Positions 26,871 to 35,768 of a stretch of 41,777 bases of DNA are shown one piece after another; the first letter of the stretch is position 1, and each line of letters opens with the position of its first letter. A program made the translations under genes and the position numbers. The stretch is from NCBI GenBank assembly GCA_021777355.1, contig JAJYDO010000015.1, positions 1 to 41,777 of the forward strand. Direction: 5' to 3'. Below the pieces are notes generated by a model. That model saw only the letters and a program-made list of their open reading frames with translations, searched no databases and had not been told where the DNA came from. This DNA comes from Actinomycetes bacterium (GTDB lineage Bacteria > Actinomycetota > Acidimicrobiia > Acidimicrobiales > JABEUL01).

Positions 26871-28738
26871 GGCGCTCCCGGTGGAGCTATGTGGTAGAGA
26901 TGTAGTGCATACTGCATAATCTGAGAAAAAACCGGCCCGGCCTCACTCCCTCCATAGTATCCATTAGGGCTGTCAATTACGACAATAGCGCTTAGTGCAG
27001 GGTTTTGTGCCGGGGCAAAGCCTACAAAAGTTGCCATGAACTTTCCCGGAAGATAGCCCGGACCTTGCGGGTTCGGAATCTGAGCGGTACCTGTTTTCCC
27101 GGCTACCGTATAGTTTGGAACGGCGGCTAAAGGAGCAGTTCCATTTGGACCAACTACTCCTTGGAGCATTCCTATAAGTTGCGAATCAACAGAAGGCGTG
27201 ATGACTCTGTGGCTTCCATGTATTGGCAAAGAAGTGACATTCCCACTTCCGTCGACGGTCCCGGCCACTATGCTGGGTGGCACAAACATGCCACCGTTTG
27301 CAATTGTGTTGTATGCATCTAGGACCTGAAGCGGAGTCACTGCAATGTCTTGGCCAATTGGCATTGAACCAATTGCTGTACCGGACCATAAGTTTAAAGG
27401 TTTGAGGAGTCCGCCTGACTCTCCGGCAAAACCGAGGTGCGTATTTTGGTCAAAACCAAATTTAAGAAGGTAATTATACAGTTTGGGAGCCCCAATTTTC
27501 TGAGCGGTTTCTATTGTGCCAATATTTGAAGACTGAGCAAGAACTTGACTCGCCGTTAAAGTCTCGTCGCCATGGGCTTCTGCGTCATGGAAGACACTTC
27601 CATCAATTAAGAGTTGAGAAGGAACATTAATTAATGTTGAAGGTGTGATTACACCCTCATTGAGGGCCGCGGAGAAAGTAGCAATTTTCATTACGGAACC
27701 TGGCTCGTAAGTAAATGTCACCGCCATTGGATTTGTCGAGTCAATTACCTCGCCCATAGTGTTTTTTGCTAAAGGAGTTATTTGTGAATTAGCTGGAAGA
27801 GTGGGGACCGTGACCACACTAACCATTGCCAATATTTGGCCGGTGTGCGTATCCATCACTATGGCGGTGCCGTTTAACGAATCGGTTGCCCCGACTTGCC
27901 TTGCCAAATCTTGTTCAACTTGAAATTGAAGCGACTGGTCTATTGACAGTACCAACCCTTTGCCTTGGACGGGCGGTTTTATTATGTGAATTCCACCCGG
28001 GAGAACCCCTCCGGGTGATTGGTCTTCTTGCTCGCTTCCGTTTTGGCCGCTTAACAAAGAGTTCCAAATACTTTCAACACCTGAAATTGGGCTTCCTGCG
28101 CCAGTCATTACTCCAACTATGGACTCGGTTAAAATCCCATCCGGATCAACTCGAGAAGACGAATCCTGTACGGTTATCCCGCTAATTCCAAGGGCTAGGA
28201 CTTTGGTAGCTTCTGCGTCGGAAACATTTTTGGCAACATAGGCAAATCCGGTTTTGACAGATAAAGTTGAAGCGATAGTGGCCTCTGGTATTCCAAGTAT
28301 CGGCGAAAGCTTCGATGCAACTGCTTGAGGACTTGTGATTAGGAGATTGTCGGAAATAATATCTTTATTTGGAAGTGACATGGCTAACACATGACCATTG
28401 CGATCATAGATGTCACCTCTTAGGGCCGGGAGTGAGATAATCCTGTAGATTTCAGAGTTCCCGTATGCGGCGTATGCAGATGCACTAATGGCCTGCACGT
28501 AAAAAATCCGGCCGGCCAATGCTAAAATGCAGGCCGAAAGAATCAGCTTAAATGCCCTTAGCCTTCGAGGCTTGCTTCCTTTTTTTCCCTTTGCAACAAA
28601 GTCCTGGAATCCATCAACTAATCCAGACTGCCTGGATTTGTGGGTGGAATTGCCAGTTTTTCCATAGGCATTTGCAGCTGGGCGCGATTTATTCGCCGGC
28701 CTCTTAAAATTATTATTGATAAATTCATCTCTACTCAC
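26867..28738 (-). CDS. ftsI: Septal transpeptidase FtsI (class B PBP)
   Basis: Bitopic class B penicillin-binding protein that cross-links septal peptidoglycan. A long basic cytoplasmic region (1-62) is followed by one membrane helix (about 63-80). The pedestal starts with LRGDIYDRNG. The transpeptidase domain has all three active-site motifs: SVMK (348-351), SSN (403-405) and KTG (548-550). At 623 residues it is typical for actinobacteria. The start is GTG in a four-base overlap with the ftsL stop. It ends in a proline-rich tip, with no PASTA domain. Confidence 0.97.
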   Translation of the reverse strand: MSRDEFINNNFKRPANKSRPAANAYGKTGNSTHKSRQSGLVDGFQDFVAKGKKGSKPRRLRAFKLILSACILALAGRIFYVQAISASAYAAYGNSEIYRIISLPALRGDIYDRNGHVLAMSLPNKDIISDNLLITSPQAVASKLSPILGIPEATIASTLSVKTGFAYVAKNVSDAEATKVLALGISGITVQDSSSRVDPDGILTESIVGVMTGAGSPISGVESIWNSLLSGQNGSEQEDQSPGGVLPGGIHIIKPPVQGKGLVLSIDQSLQFQVEQDLARQVGATDSLNGTAIVMDTHTGQILAMVSVVTVPTLPANSQITPLAKNTMGEVIDSTNPMAVTFTYEPGSVMKIATFSAALNEGVITPSTLINVPSQLLIDGSVFHDAEAHGDETLTASQVLAQSSNIGTIETAQKIGAPKLYNYLLKFGFDQNTHLGFAGESGGLLKPLNLWSGTAIGSMPIGQDIAVTPLQVLDAYNTIANGGMFVPPSIVAGTVDGSGNVTSLPIHGSHRVITPSVDSQLIGMLQGVVGPNGTAPLAAVPNYTVAGKTGTAQIPNPQGPGYLPGKFMATFVGFAPAQNPALSAIVVIDSPNGYYGGSEAGPVFSQIMQYALHLYHIAPPGAP

Positions 28739-29160
28739 TTGTTGGGCGAAGTGGTGGTAGAAGCGGATGCATTTGAATTTGCCGGATGTAAGTATGTGAC
28801 ATTGCTTGGCGTGGTCATTCCCAAATTGTTTTCGGCACTATTTACAATTCGACTCGGGGATTCGAGATTGGCAAGTTTTGAATCTAATTTTTGATGCTGA
28901 GCTTGTTCAGCGCTTAGTTGTGTGCTGAGTTTATCAAGCTGCAACTGACGTTCCGCTAAAACGCCTCTCGCTCCAATCGTTCCAAAGATCGCCGCTGCCG
29001 CCAAGAATCCGGCGAATACGAGAGTCCGTCGAACTCGTTTTCTCGCGGCTCGTCTAACAAGTTCAGTCTGCCTTACAACTCTAAGCGGCGGTGTCCTGGT
29101 TGGTTTTTGGCGAGCCGGTTCTCGCCTTTGCCTTACTTTGTCAGACTGAGTCATTGCCAT
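28735..29160 (-). CDS. ftsL: Cell division protein FtsL
   Basis: Small bitopic divisome protein recognised by position and architecture, since FtsL sequences are poorly conserved. It has a strongly basic N-terminus of about 45 residues, one membrane helix (about 46-66), a heptad-like coiled coil (LQLDKLSTQLSAEQAQHQKL) and a short Ser/Thr-rich tail. The segment ENNLGMTTPSNVTYL near the end is the usual FtsL/DivIC closing motif. AAGGAGA seven bases before the ATG, inside the rsmH end, supports this start, giving a 20-base overlap with rsmH. Confidence 0.88.
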   Translation of the reverse strand: MAMTQSDKVRQRREPARQKPTRTPPLRVVRQTELVRRAARKRVRRTLVFAGFLAAAAIFGTIGARGVLAERQLQLDKLSTQLSAEQAQHQKLDSKLANLESPSRIVNSAENNLGMTTPSNVTYLHPANSNASASTTTSPNK

Positions 29161-30154
29161 CGCTGGTCTCCTTTTTCCTAATTGCCCTTAGGCGACAGCT
29201 GGCAGATCGGTGATTTCTGTTAACTTCTTCAAGGCTTGGCCGCAATCCACGTCTGGGTGTAACATGTTCAAAATTTTTCACCGCACCGCACACGCATGGA
29301 AGATCCACAGGGCAAGTACAACCTCCAAAGCAAGCCTGGTCAAAAACTCTTTTGACCAATTGGTCTTCGCCGGAGTGATAAGTAAGTGCTGCAATTATTC
29401 CACCCGAATTAATGATTCCAATAGCAGCTTTAAGACCTTTTTCAAGCGAATATATTTCAGAGTTCACTTCCATCCTGATAGCCTGAAATGTCCGAGTTGC
29501 AGGGTGTCCGCCGTGCCTCCTGGTCGCGGCAGGAATGGCATTTTTTACAATTTCTGCAAGTTCCACTGTTGAACCAACTGGGCGAGCAGATACTATCGCA
29601 TTGGCAATACGGCGCGAGTATTTCTCGTCACCATAAGTTCGAATTATCTCTTCGAGTCGCTCTGCACTATAAGTGTTGATTATCTCGTAGGCACTCGCAT
29701 CTTTTGAAGTATCCATGCGCATATCAAGAGGGCCGTCATTTCTGTAGGAGAAACCTCGAAGCGGATTATCAAGCTGCATCGAACTTACGCCAAGATCCAT
29801 GAGAACTCCGCCAATTTGTCCGTTTAGTCCAAATGAAGCGACAATCTCGTCAAGTTCCACAAAGGAACCTAGAACAAGTTGATACCGATCTTTAAATTGG
29901 CTCACTATCCCTTCGGCAATTGCTAAAGCAGTTGCATCCCTGTCAATTCCAAGAACTTTTAACCCGCGTCGACCTGAAGTCTTCGCACTATCTAATAGTG
30001 CGAATGAGTGTCCGCCTGCGCCCAGTGTGGCGTCAACTATTACTCCGGTCTCGATTCGACTAAATAGGTCGACTACTTCTGCCAACATCACAGGTTGATG
30101 GGCAGCATTTTTTAGCGGTGTTGAATCGTAATTGAGTTTTTCTTTTCGGACCAT
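29141..30154 (-). CDS. rsmH: 16S rRNA (cytosine1402-N4)-methyltransferase
   Basis: SAM-dependent methyltransferase, also called MraW. HQPVMLAEV (19-27) is the conserved N-terminal segment and VDATLGAGGHS (40-50) the SAM-binding loop. LMDLGVSSMQLDNPLRGFS and YHSGEDQLVKRVF are further landmarks, the latter usually HSLEDR. A cysteine cluster (CFGGCTCP, CVCG) near the C-terminus is common in actinobacterial members. I place the start at ATG 30154, where AAGGGG lies six bases upstream, giving 337 residues. The same frame is open up to an ATG at 30268 that overlaps the mraZ stop as ATGA; this would add 38 residues of unconserved sequence. The choice matters because a long inverted repeat covers the ribosome binding site. 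Confidence 0.93.
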   Translation of the reverse strand: MVRKEKLNYDSTPLKNAAHQPVMLAEVVDLFSRIETGVIVDATLGAGGHSFALLDSAKTSGRRGLKVLGIDRDATALAIAEGIVSQFKDRYQLVLGSFVELDEIVASFGLNGQIGGVLMDLGVSSMQLDNPLRGFSYRNDGPLDMRMDTSKDASAYEIINTYSAERLEEIIRTYGDEKYSRRIANAIVSARPVGSTVELAEIVKNAIPAATRRHGGHPATRTFQAIRMEVNSEIYSLEKGLKAAIGIINSGGIIAALTYHSGEDQLVKRVFDQACFGGCTCPVDLPCVCGAVKNFEHVTPRRGLRPSLEEVNRNHRSASCRLRAIRKKETSDGNDSV

Positions 30155-30253
30155 GCATAGCCCCTTGGCCAGCGAGCAAGGAAAGTTCCTCGACAAAGCG
30201 AGATGGAAGTGGGCGGGAGAGGAGGCTTCCATCAAAGCCAAGGGGCTATGCAT
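30153..30253 (-). repeat. 101-nt structured inverted-repeat element covering the rsmH start
   Basis: ATGCATAGCCCCTTGGC (30153-30169) and its exact complement (30237-30253) form a perfect 17-bp stem separated by 67 bases. Inside are two more inverted repeats: GATGGAAG/CTTCCATC (30202-30209 with 30226-30233) and AGGAA/TTCCT (30179-30190). On the minus-strand RNA the 3' arm contains the putative Shine-Dalgarno AAGGGG and the first two bases of the rsmH ATG. The 5' arm starts 11 bases after the mraZ stop. It could be a translational switch, or a small mobile palindromic element inserted in frame. Confidence 0.75.
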
Positions 30254-30264
30254 AATACGACTAG

Positions 30265-30669
30265 TCATGACTCGTCCAAGGGCTGATCCTCCACGGAGGC
30301 CCAGCGAGTCGGGCTCCAAAATTCGATCCGATTCATGTTTCCGTTTACAATTACCTCACTTTCTAAACCGGCAAATTCCCGCAAGTAGCTGGGAATGGCT
30401 ATTCGTCCTTGAGCGTCAACTTTGACCTCCTGGACATTGGCAGCCCAAAACCTGGCCTTATTTCGATCGCTTTTTGACTCGCTATTACCCATTTCTCGAA
30501 ATTTGGCAGCTTGTTCGTTAAATTCATTGTCCGTCCACAGTGCCAAGCAGCCGTCTTCATGGTGCGAGATGTAACTTTCTGAGCGAAAAATGTCGCGAAA
30601 CTTCTTGGGAAGTATTACTCTTCCCTTCTCATCAAGCGAATGCTCAAATCTCCCAATAAACCAGTTCAA
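30265..30669 (-). CDS. mraZ: Transcriptional regulator MraZ
   Basis: DNA-binding autorepressor of the dcw cluster, made of two SpoVT-AbrB-like repeats: DEKGRVILPKKFR (13-25) and DAQGRIAIPSYLR (85-97). The protein is 134 residues, a little shorter than the usual 143 or so. The start is TTG with GGGAGA eight bases upstream; no better codon is available at the conserved N-terminal segment IGRFEHSLDEKGR. It is the first gene of the cluster, with phased binding boxes in its promoter. Its stop overlaps an alternative rsmH ATG (ATGA). Confidence 0.96.
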   Translation of the reverse strand: MNWFIGRFEHSLDEKGRVILPKKFRDIFRSESYISHHEDGCLALWTDNEFNEQAAKFREMGNSESKSDRNKARFWAANVQEVKVDAQGRIAIPSYLREFAGLESEVIVNGNMNRIEFWSPTRWASVEDQPLDES

Positions 30670-30709
30670 CGCTTAAGTCTCCCGATTTGGCCTATTAAGG
30701 CACCGAAAT

Positions 30710-30754
30710 CTCCCTTTTCTGCCACAATCATCCACTTTACGCCCTTTTACCCCA
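30710..30754 (-). promoter_or_regulatory. MraZ operator: five boxes at exact 10-bp spacing
   Basis: Reading the minus strand, TGGGG, GGGCG, TGGAT, TGGCA and GGGAG begin at 30754, 30744, 30734, 30724 and 30714, each exactly ten bases apart. Spacers are AT-rich (for example TAAAA and GAAAA). A weaker sixth (CGGTG) follows in phase. MraZ of other bacteria binds repeats of TGGG/AAAGTGG type separated by one helical turn. The array spans the promoter spacer, the -10 element and the start of the transcript, as expected for autorepression. Confidence 0.8.
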
Positions 30755-30762
30755 CTCGTCAA
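30734..30762 (-). promoter_or_regulatory. Promoter of the dcw cluster (Pmra)
   Basis: TTGACG (30762-30757), a 17-base spacer and TAAAGT (30739-30734) form a good sigma-70-type promoter on the minus strand. Transcription should begin near 30727, giving a leader of about 58 bases before the mraZ TTG. The MraZ boxes overlap the spacer and the -10. Confidence 0.72.
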
Positions 30763-30910
30763 CTACTTTTCCTCAAATAACTCTGTTACGGGGAGAAATC
30801 GTGGCACCACGGAGAGAGGTTATTGAAAGCACGCGATTATCCCTTTGGCCGGCAAGGCGCGCGACAAACCTCTGGAAATGACAAATTTAAAATAATGGCT
30901 GAGTTAACCG

Positions 30911-32158
30911 TTAAGTTCTGTTGTCGCTTGAATAAGCTCTTTCAGAGTGCTGGGAGGTGTCCAAACCCTCGTCTTCGCTTGCAGGCGATACCCTTAGTCC
31001 TATTGTTTTATGCACCCCAAATGCCAGCAGATAAGAAACTCCAAATGCCCATGCGGCAGATGCAATGATGCCTAGAACCTGAATTGACATGAGATGCAGC
31101 CCGCCTCCATAGAAAAGTCCATTTGAACTCGACTTATTAATTGCATTTGTTGCAAAAAGTCCCAGCAAAAACATGCCGATAACTCCGCCTACGCCGTGAA
31201 TCCCAAGAACATCCAAAGAATCATCGAAGCCGAACTTAAACTTAATCTTTACTGCCAATGCACAGATTGCTCCGGCTAAGGTCCCAATTACAATCGCAGG
31301 GAAAGTAGTTACAAAACCCGCACACGGAGTAATTGCTACCATTCCTGCAACTGCTCCGGATGTGGCCCCAAGTGTTGTGTAGTGGCCGCCAAAAATCCTC
31401 TCGATAATAATCCAACCCAATAGCCCCATGGCTGCGGCAATCTGAGTTGTCAAAAAAGCCTCCGAAGCCACGGAATTTGCCCCCAGTGCGGATCCCGCAT
31501 TAAAACCGAACCAACCAAACCACAGTATTCCGGCTCCCACCACAGTTAGAGGAACCGAATGAGGAAGCATTGGTTCTCTGGGCCAGCCTTTCCTTTTCCC
31601 AATTACTAAAACAACTGCAAGAGTTGAAAATCCGGAATTAATTTCAACCACTGTTCCACCTGCGAAATCAAGCATTCCCCTGTGTGCAAGCCAGCCGAAA
31701 GGAGAAAATGCCCAGTGCGCAAGTGGACAGTAGACAAAGATTACCCAAAGCACAACAAAGATGGCGAAGCCGGTGAATTTCAATCTGTCCGCTGTTCCTC
31801 CGGCAATCAGTGCTGCGGTAATAATTGCAAACATCATCTGAAATGATGCATATGCGCTGAGTGGGATATGAAGTGAAGAAAATCCCGGCACGGCACCGTT
31901 CATGTTGCCTAACCCAACTAGTCCAAAGTTGCCGATTATTCCACCATATGCATCTTTTCCAAATGCAAGAGAAAATCCAATCGTTACCCAGACTAAAGTT
32001 ACAACTCCTATACACATGAATACCTGGATCATGATGGCCAAAACGCTCTTCGCCCTAACCATGCCCCCATAAAATAAAGCCAGCCCCGGTGTCATAAACA
32101 ACACCAAGGCGGCCGAAGCTAAGACCCAGGCGGTATCGCCAGAATTAATTTGAGGCAT
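30911..32158 (-). CDS. amt: Ammonium transporter, Amt family, with Glu for the first pore histidine
   Basis: Trimeric channel-like NH4+/NH3 transporter with eleven predicted membrane helices. Family landmarks include FYGGMVRAKSVL, PLAHWAFSP, the GFNAGSALGAN segment and FGFDDSLDVLGIHGVGG. In the LDFAGGTVVEINSG signature, glutamate (E175 counted from the TTG at 32167) takes the place of the histidine that forms the first half of the pore twin-His pair. The second histidine, H324 in GIHGVGG, is kept. Fungal Mep1/Mep3 show the same exchange. I prefer the ATG at 32158, which lies eight bases after a TATGAT -10-like element; TTG at 32167 is the alternative. No glnK is adjacent. Confidence 0.94.
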   Translation of the reverse strand: MPQINSGDTAWVLASAALVLFMTPGLALFYGGMVRAKSVLAIMIQVFMCIGVVTLVWVTIGFSLAFGKDAYGGIIGNFGLVGLGNMNGAVPGFSSLHIPLSAYASFQMMFAIITAALIAGGTADRLKFTGFAIFVVLWVIFVYCPLAHWAFSPFGWLAHRGMLDFAGGTVVEINSGFSTLAVVLVIGKRKGWPREPMLPHSVPLTVVGAGILWFGWFGFNAGSALGANSVASEAFLTTQIAAAMGLLGWIIIERIFGGHYTTLGATSGAVAGMVAITPCAGFVTTFPAIVIGTLAGAICALAVKIKFKFGFDDSLDVLGIHGVGGVIGMFLLGLFATNAINKSSSNGLFYGGGLHLMSIQVLGIIASAAWAFGVSYLLAFGVHKTIGLRVSPASEDEGLDTSQHSERAYSSDNRT

Positions 32159-32166
32159 GGCACTCA

Positions 32167-32224
32167 ATCATAGATAACAAAAGCTAGGCAAGTCTAGTAT
32201 TGATCAAATTAATCATTGTTATCT
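32167..32224 (-). promoter_or_regulatory. Candidate amt promoter and 9-bp inverted repeat
   Basis: TATGAT (32172-32167, minus strand) matches five of six bases of the -10 consensus and would start transcription next to the amt ATG. A convincing -35 is lacking. AGATAACAA (32172-32180) and its exact complement TTGTTATCT (32216-32224) flank 35 bases just upstream, which may be operator half-sites for a nitrogen regulator. The rest of the 220-base gap after carB shows nothing recognisable and no clear terminator. Confidence 0.4.
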
Positions 32225-32387
32225 CGCCAACGTAGTTGGACAAACCAATCAGGAAGAATGTTTCTCTAATCCCGCTCAAATCTTGCATATCACCCAAAAT
32301 CGGATCTAAAAGAATTGAAATATCTCTCAACCAATGCCATTTCACCCACAAAAGCTCGTCGCAAGTTAATTTTCAATATGGCTTAGT

Positions 32388-35300
32388 TCAAGAAATTCCT
32401 TGGGCGTGAATATCCTGTAATGCCCGTACGCTAAGGCCGTGTTCTCTCCAAGAATTTATTCCATCACATGCAGCCAACGCCGCAGAAACTGTGGTTAAAC
32501 AAGGAACTCCGTGAAGCGACGCAGCATGTCTTATATAGGCTCCGTCAGCCATGGCTCCGCGACCCCTAGGGGTGTTGACAATCAAGGAAATTTTTCCCGT
32601 TGAGATCAATGAAATTGCGTCGGTCAAGTTGTCGCTTTCTAGGGAATCCAAGGAGTTCTCAGGCACAGTTCTTTTTTTCACCACTATTTCGATGGGAAGT
32701 TTGGCTTCCATGCACGCATTTGCCGTCCCACTGGTAGCGGCTAACTTAAATCCCATACCTACCAATTTTGTGGCTGCCACTATTCCAGCTTTTTTGTCCC
32801 TGTCTGCAAGTGAAAGAAATATCATTCCAGTATCTGGAAGCGGTGATCCTGCACCTGACTGGCTTTTAGCAAAGGCCAGGCCGAAGGTTGAGTCAATTCC
32901 CATTACCTCACCTGTTGATCTCATCTCTGGACCTAAAAGTGAGTCGACTTCAGGAAATCTGCTGAAAGGCAAAACCGCCTCTTTAACCGATACATAGTCA
33001 AGTCCCTCCGCCAAATCAGGAACACCTCCTGGCCCGATTGCAATATCTTTAGGCAAAAGACCTTCTTCCACAAGTTCTCCAAAAGTTGATCCCGTCATCA
33101 ATCGAGCTGCCACTTTGGCTAGCGAACACCCAATGGCCTTCGAGACAAATGGCATAGTTCTAGAAGCCCTCGGATTAGCTTCCAAAACATACGCCTCGCC
33201 GTCTTTAACCGCAAACTGGACATTAATAGGTCCAACTACCTCAAGTGCGTCAGCAATTGCAACCACTCGCTCTTGGATTAATGCAACCACTTCTCTTGAT
33301 AGTGTCTGCACGGGAATAGCGCATGCTGAATCTCCGGAATGGACCCCAGCTTGTTCCACATGTTCCATTACTCCCCCGATTATTGATTCTCCTTGATTGT
33401 CCCTTAACGCATCCACGTCCACCTCGACTGCATCTTCTAAAAATCTATCGATGAGAACAGGACGATCATATGCAAGACTTCCCTCCCTTTGAAGCGATCC
33501 ACTCGAATTAATTTCACTCCAAGCTCGTTCTAAATCGTCATCAGAAAAAACAATCTCCATTGCACGCCCGCCAAGTACATAACTGGGCCTGATCAGTACC
33601 GGATAACCAATCTCTCCTGCTATTTCTATTGCTTTTTCGATATTCGTTGCTGTTCCACCAGGTGCCTGAGGTATTTCCAGCACTTGACACAATTTATTCC
33701 ACTGCTCTCTATCTTCGGCTAAATCAATAGAACGAGGGGAGGTCCCAAGTACTAATTCAGGATCGATGCTATTAGCCAGCTTAAGAGGTGTCTGGCCACC
33801 AAGAGAGACAATGACTCCATAAATTTTTCCCTCTCCAGTGCAACTAAGACTTTCAGCTCGCAATATATGGCCTAAATCCTCAGGAGTTAGAGGTTCAAAA
33901 TAAAGGCGGTCGGAAGTGTCATAATCCGTCGAGACTGTTTCTGGGTTGCAATTAACCATAATGGCTTCAAAACCTGCCTCCTTGACAGCCTTGGCTGCGT
34001 GAACACAACAGTAATCAAATTCAATTCCCTGGCCTATTCGATTGGGGCCGGAACCCAATATAATTACCTTTTGCTTGCTCGAACGCGCTACTTCACTCTC
34101 ATCTTCAAATGTCGCATAATAATATGGCGTATCGGCTTTAAACTCCCCGGCACAGGTGTCTACAGTTTTGTAAACCGGAAATACTCCAAGGTCTTCACGC
34201 TTTGCCTTAAGAATGGTTTCCGGAATATTTAGGAAGTAAGCCAACTGCGAATCAGAAAAACCCATCTTCTTCGCAGTAACAAAGTCTTTTTTAGTCACTT
34301 CTTCAACCGCATTTTTCCCAGACTTTGCTCTTTCTTCCCACCATTTTCTTTCGCAAGTTATCTCTTCAATCCTTTGCAAAAACCACGGATCAATAAATGT
34401 ATTGGCAAAGATTTCTTCAAGGCTGATTCCGCGTCTGATGGCTGCTTCCACTGCAAAAATTCGGCCAGGCTTGTTTTCGCCACAAAGTTCCAACAACTCA
34501 CCATTTCCTAACCCATCAAGTTCTAACTCCTTCGGGTCACCGTTAAGGCCATTTCTACCTTCTTCCAGTGATCGAATAGCTTTTTGGAGAGATTCTGGGA
34601 AAGTTCGTCCAATAGCCATTACCTCGCCCACGGATTGCATCCTTGTACCTAACAGGCCTTTTGAACCGGGAAGTTTTTCAAATGCCCATCTCGGAATTTT
34701 AGTAACTACATAATCGATGGTTGGTTCAAATGACGCCGGAGTAACTTTGGTGATGTCGTTTTGAATTTCATCCAAGCAGTATCCTACGGCTAGTTTGGCC
34801 GCAATTTTGGCTATTGGGAAACCTGTAGCTTTGGAGGCAAGAGCTGATGACCTAGATACTCTTGGGTTCATCTCGATTACTATCATGCGCCCATCGTCAG
34901 GATTAATTGCAAATTGGATATTTGAACCTCCGGTTTCAACGCCTACTCTTCTAATGCAAGCAAACGCAGCGTCGCGCATTTTCTGATATTCAAAATCAGT
35001 TAATGTCTGCGCGGGAGCTACCGTGATGGAATCTCCGGTATGAATTCCCATAGGATCTAAGTTTTCAATCGAGCAAATCACAACGCAGTTATCTGCACGA
35101 TCTCGCATAACTTCGAGTTCATACTCTTTCCACCCGGCAATTGATTTTTCAATCAAAATTTCAGTTGCAGGAGATGTCTCGAGTCCTTCTCTTGCGAGTA
35201 TTTCAAGTTCATCCCTGTCTTTGGCAATTCCCGTTCCTGCTCCTCCTAAAATATAAGAGGGCCTTACAATCACCGGGTAGCCGATGGAATCTCCGTGAGA

Positions 35301-35768
35301 CAGGGCTACTTCCAGCGAATGTGCAATAGCAGAAGGAGCAACTTCTAAGCCAATTTCAACCATGGCCTCTTTAAACCTTTCACGGTTTTCAGCAGTTTCT
35401 ATAGACTTGGCAGACGCACCTATTAGCTGCACTCCAAACTCATCCAATATTCCAGCCGAATGGGCCTGCATTGCCAAATTAAGTGCGGTTTGACCGCCAA
35501 GAGTTGGCAGGATAGCATCAGGCCTCTCTTTTTCAATAACTGCTTTCAATACTTCTAAATTAAGCGGCTCAATATAGGTTCTATCAGCTAATGCCGGATC
35601 AGTCATAATTGTGGCCGGATTGGAGTTAACAAGGATTACTTTGAAACCTTCGCTTTTTAAAACAGAACAGGCTTGAGTTCCAGAGTAATCAAACTCGCAG
35701 GCTTGCCCTATGACTATTGGTCCGGACCCAATTACAAGAATGGATTGAATGTCGTTTCTTTTTGGCAT
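32388..35768 (-). CDS. carB: Carbamoyl-phosphate synthase large subunit
   Basis: The 1126-residue subunit makes carbamoyl phosphate from ammonia, bicarbonate and two ATP. Two homologous ATP-grasp halves are visible, beginning [21 protein letters not shown] near residue 10 and [21 protein letters not shown] in the second half. Substrate loops [13 protein letters not shown] and [14 protein letters not shown] are present, and the last roughly 140 residues form the MGS-like allosteric domain ([19 protein letters not shown]). Length fits actinobacterial CarB. It starts on the base after the carA stop (TAGATG). Confidence 0.98.
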   Translation of the reverse strand: MPKRNDIQSILVIGSGPIVIGQACEFDYSGTQACSVLKSEGFKVILVNSNPATIMTDPALADRTYIEPLNLEVLKAVIEKERPDAILPTLGGQTALNLAMQAHSAGILDEFGVQLIGASAKSIETAENRERFKEAMVEIGLEVAPSAIAHSLEVALSHGDSIGYPVIVRPSYILGGAGTGIAKDRDELEILAREGLETSPATEILIEKSIAGWKEYELEVMRDRADNCVVICSIENLDPMGIHTGDSITVAPAQTLTDFEYQKMRDAAFACIRRVGVETGGSNIQFAINPDDGRMIVIEMNPRVSRSSALASKATGFPIAKIAAKLAVGYCLDEIQNDITKVTPASFEPTIDYVVTKIPRWAFEKLPGSKGLLGTRMQSVGEVMAIGRTFPESLQKAIRSLEEGRNGLNGDPKELELDGLGNGELLELCGENKPGRIFAVEAAIRRGISLEEIFANTFIDPWFLQRIEEITCERKWWEERAKSGKNAVEEVTKKDFVTAKKMGFSDSQLAYFLNIPETILKAKREDLGVFPVYKTVDTCAGEFKADTPYYYATFEDESEVARSSKQKVIILGSGPNRIGQGIEFDYCCVHAAKAVKEAGFEAIMVNCNPETVSTDYDTSDRLYFEPLTPEDLGHILRAESLSCTGEGKIYGVIVSLGGQTPLKLANSIDPELVLGTSPRSIDLAEDREQWNKLCQVLEIPQAPGGTATNIEKAIEIAGEIGYPVLIRPSYVLGGRAMEIVFSDDDLERAWSEINSSGSLQREGSLAYDRPVLIDRFLEDAVEVDVDALRDNQGESIIGGVMEHVEQAGVHSGDSACAIPVQTLSREVVALIQERVVAIADALEVVGPINVQFAVKDGEAYVLEANPRASRTMPFVSKAIGCSLAKVAARLMTGSTFGELVEEGLLPKDIAIGPGGVPDLAEGLDYVSVKEAVLPFSRFPEVDSLLGPEMRSTGEVMGIDSTFGLAFAKSQSGAGSPLPDTGMIFLSLADRDKKAGIVAATKLVGMGFKLAATSGTANACMEAKLPIEIVVKKRTVPENSLDSLESDNLTDAISLISTGKISLIVNTPRGRGAMADGAYIRHAASLHGVPCLTTVSAALAACDGINSWREHGLSVRALQDIHAQGIS

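Noticed and set aside
30823-31068. Plus-strand open frame over the mraZ promoter and amt end
   Set aside because: It has no recognisable motif, overlaps the amt coding region and sits opposite it without a promoter.
32200-32207. TTGATCAA palindrome in the amt upstream region
   Set aside because: An 8-bp AT-rich palindrome is expected by chance and is not centred on the larger inverted repeat.
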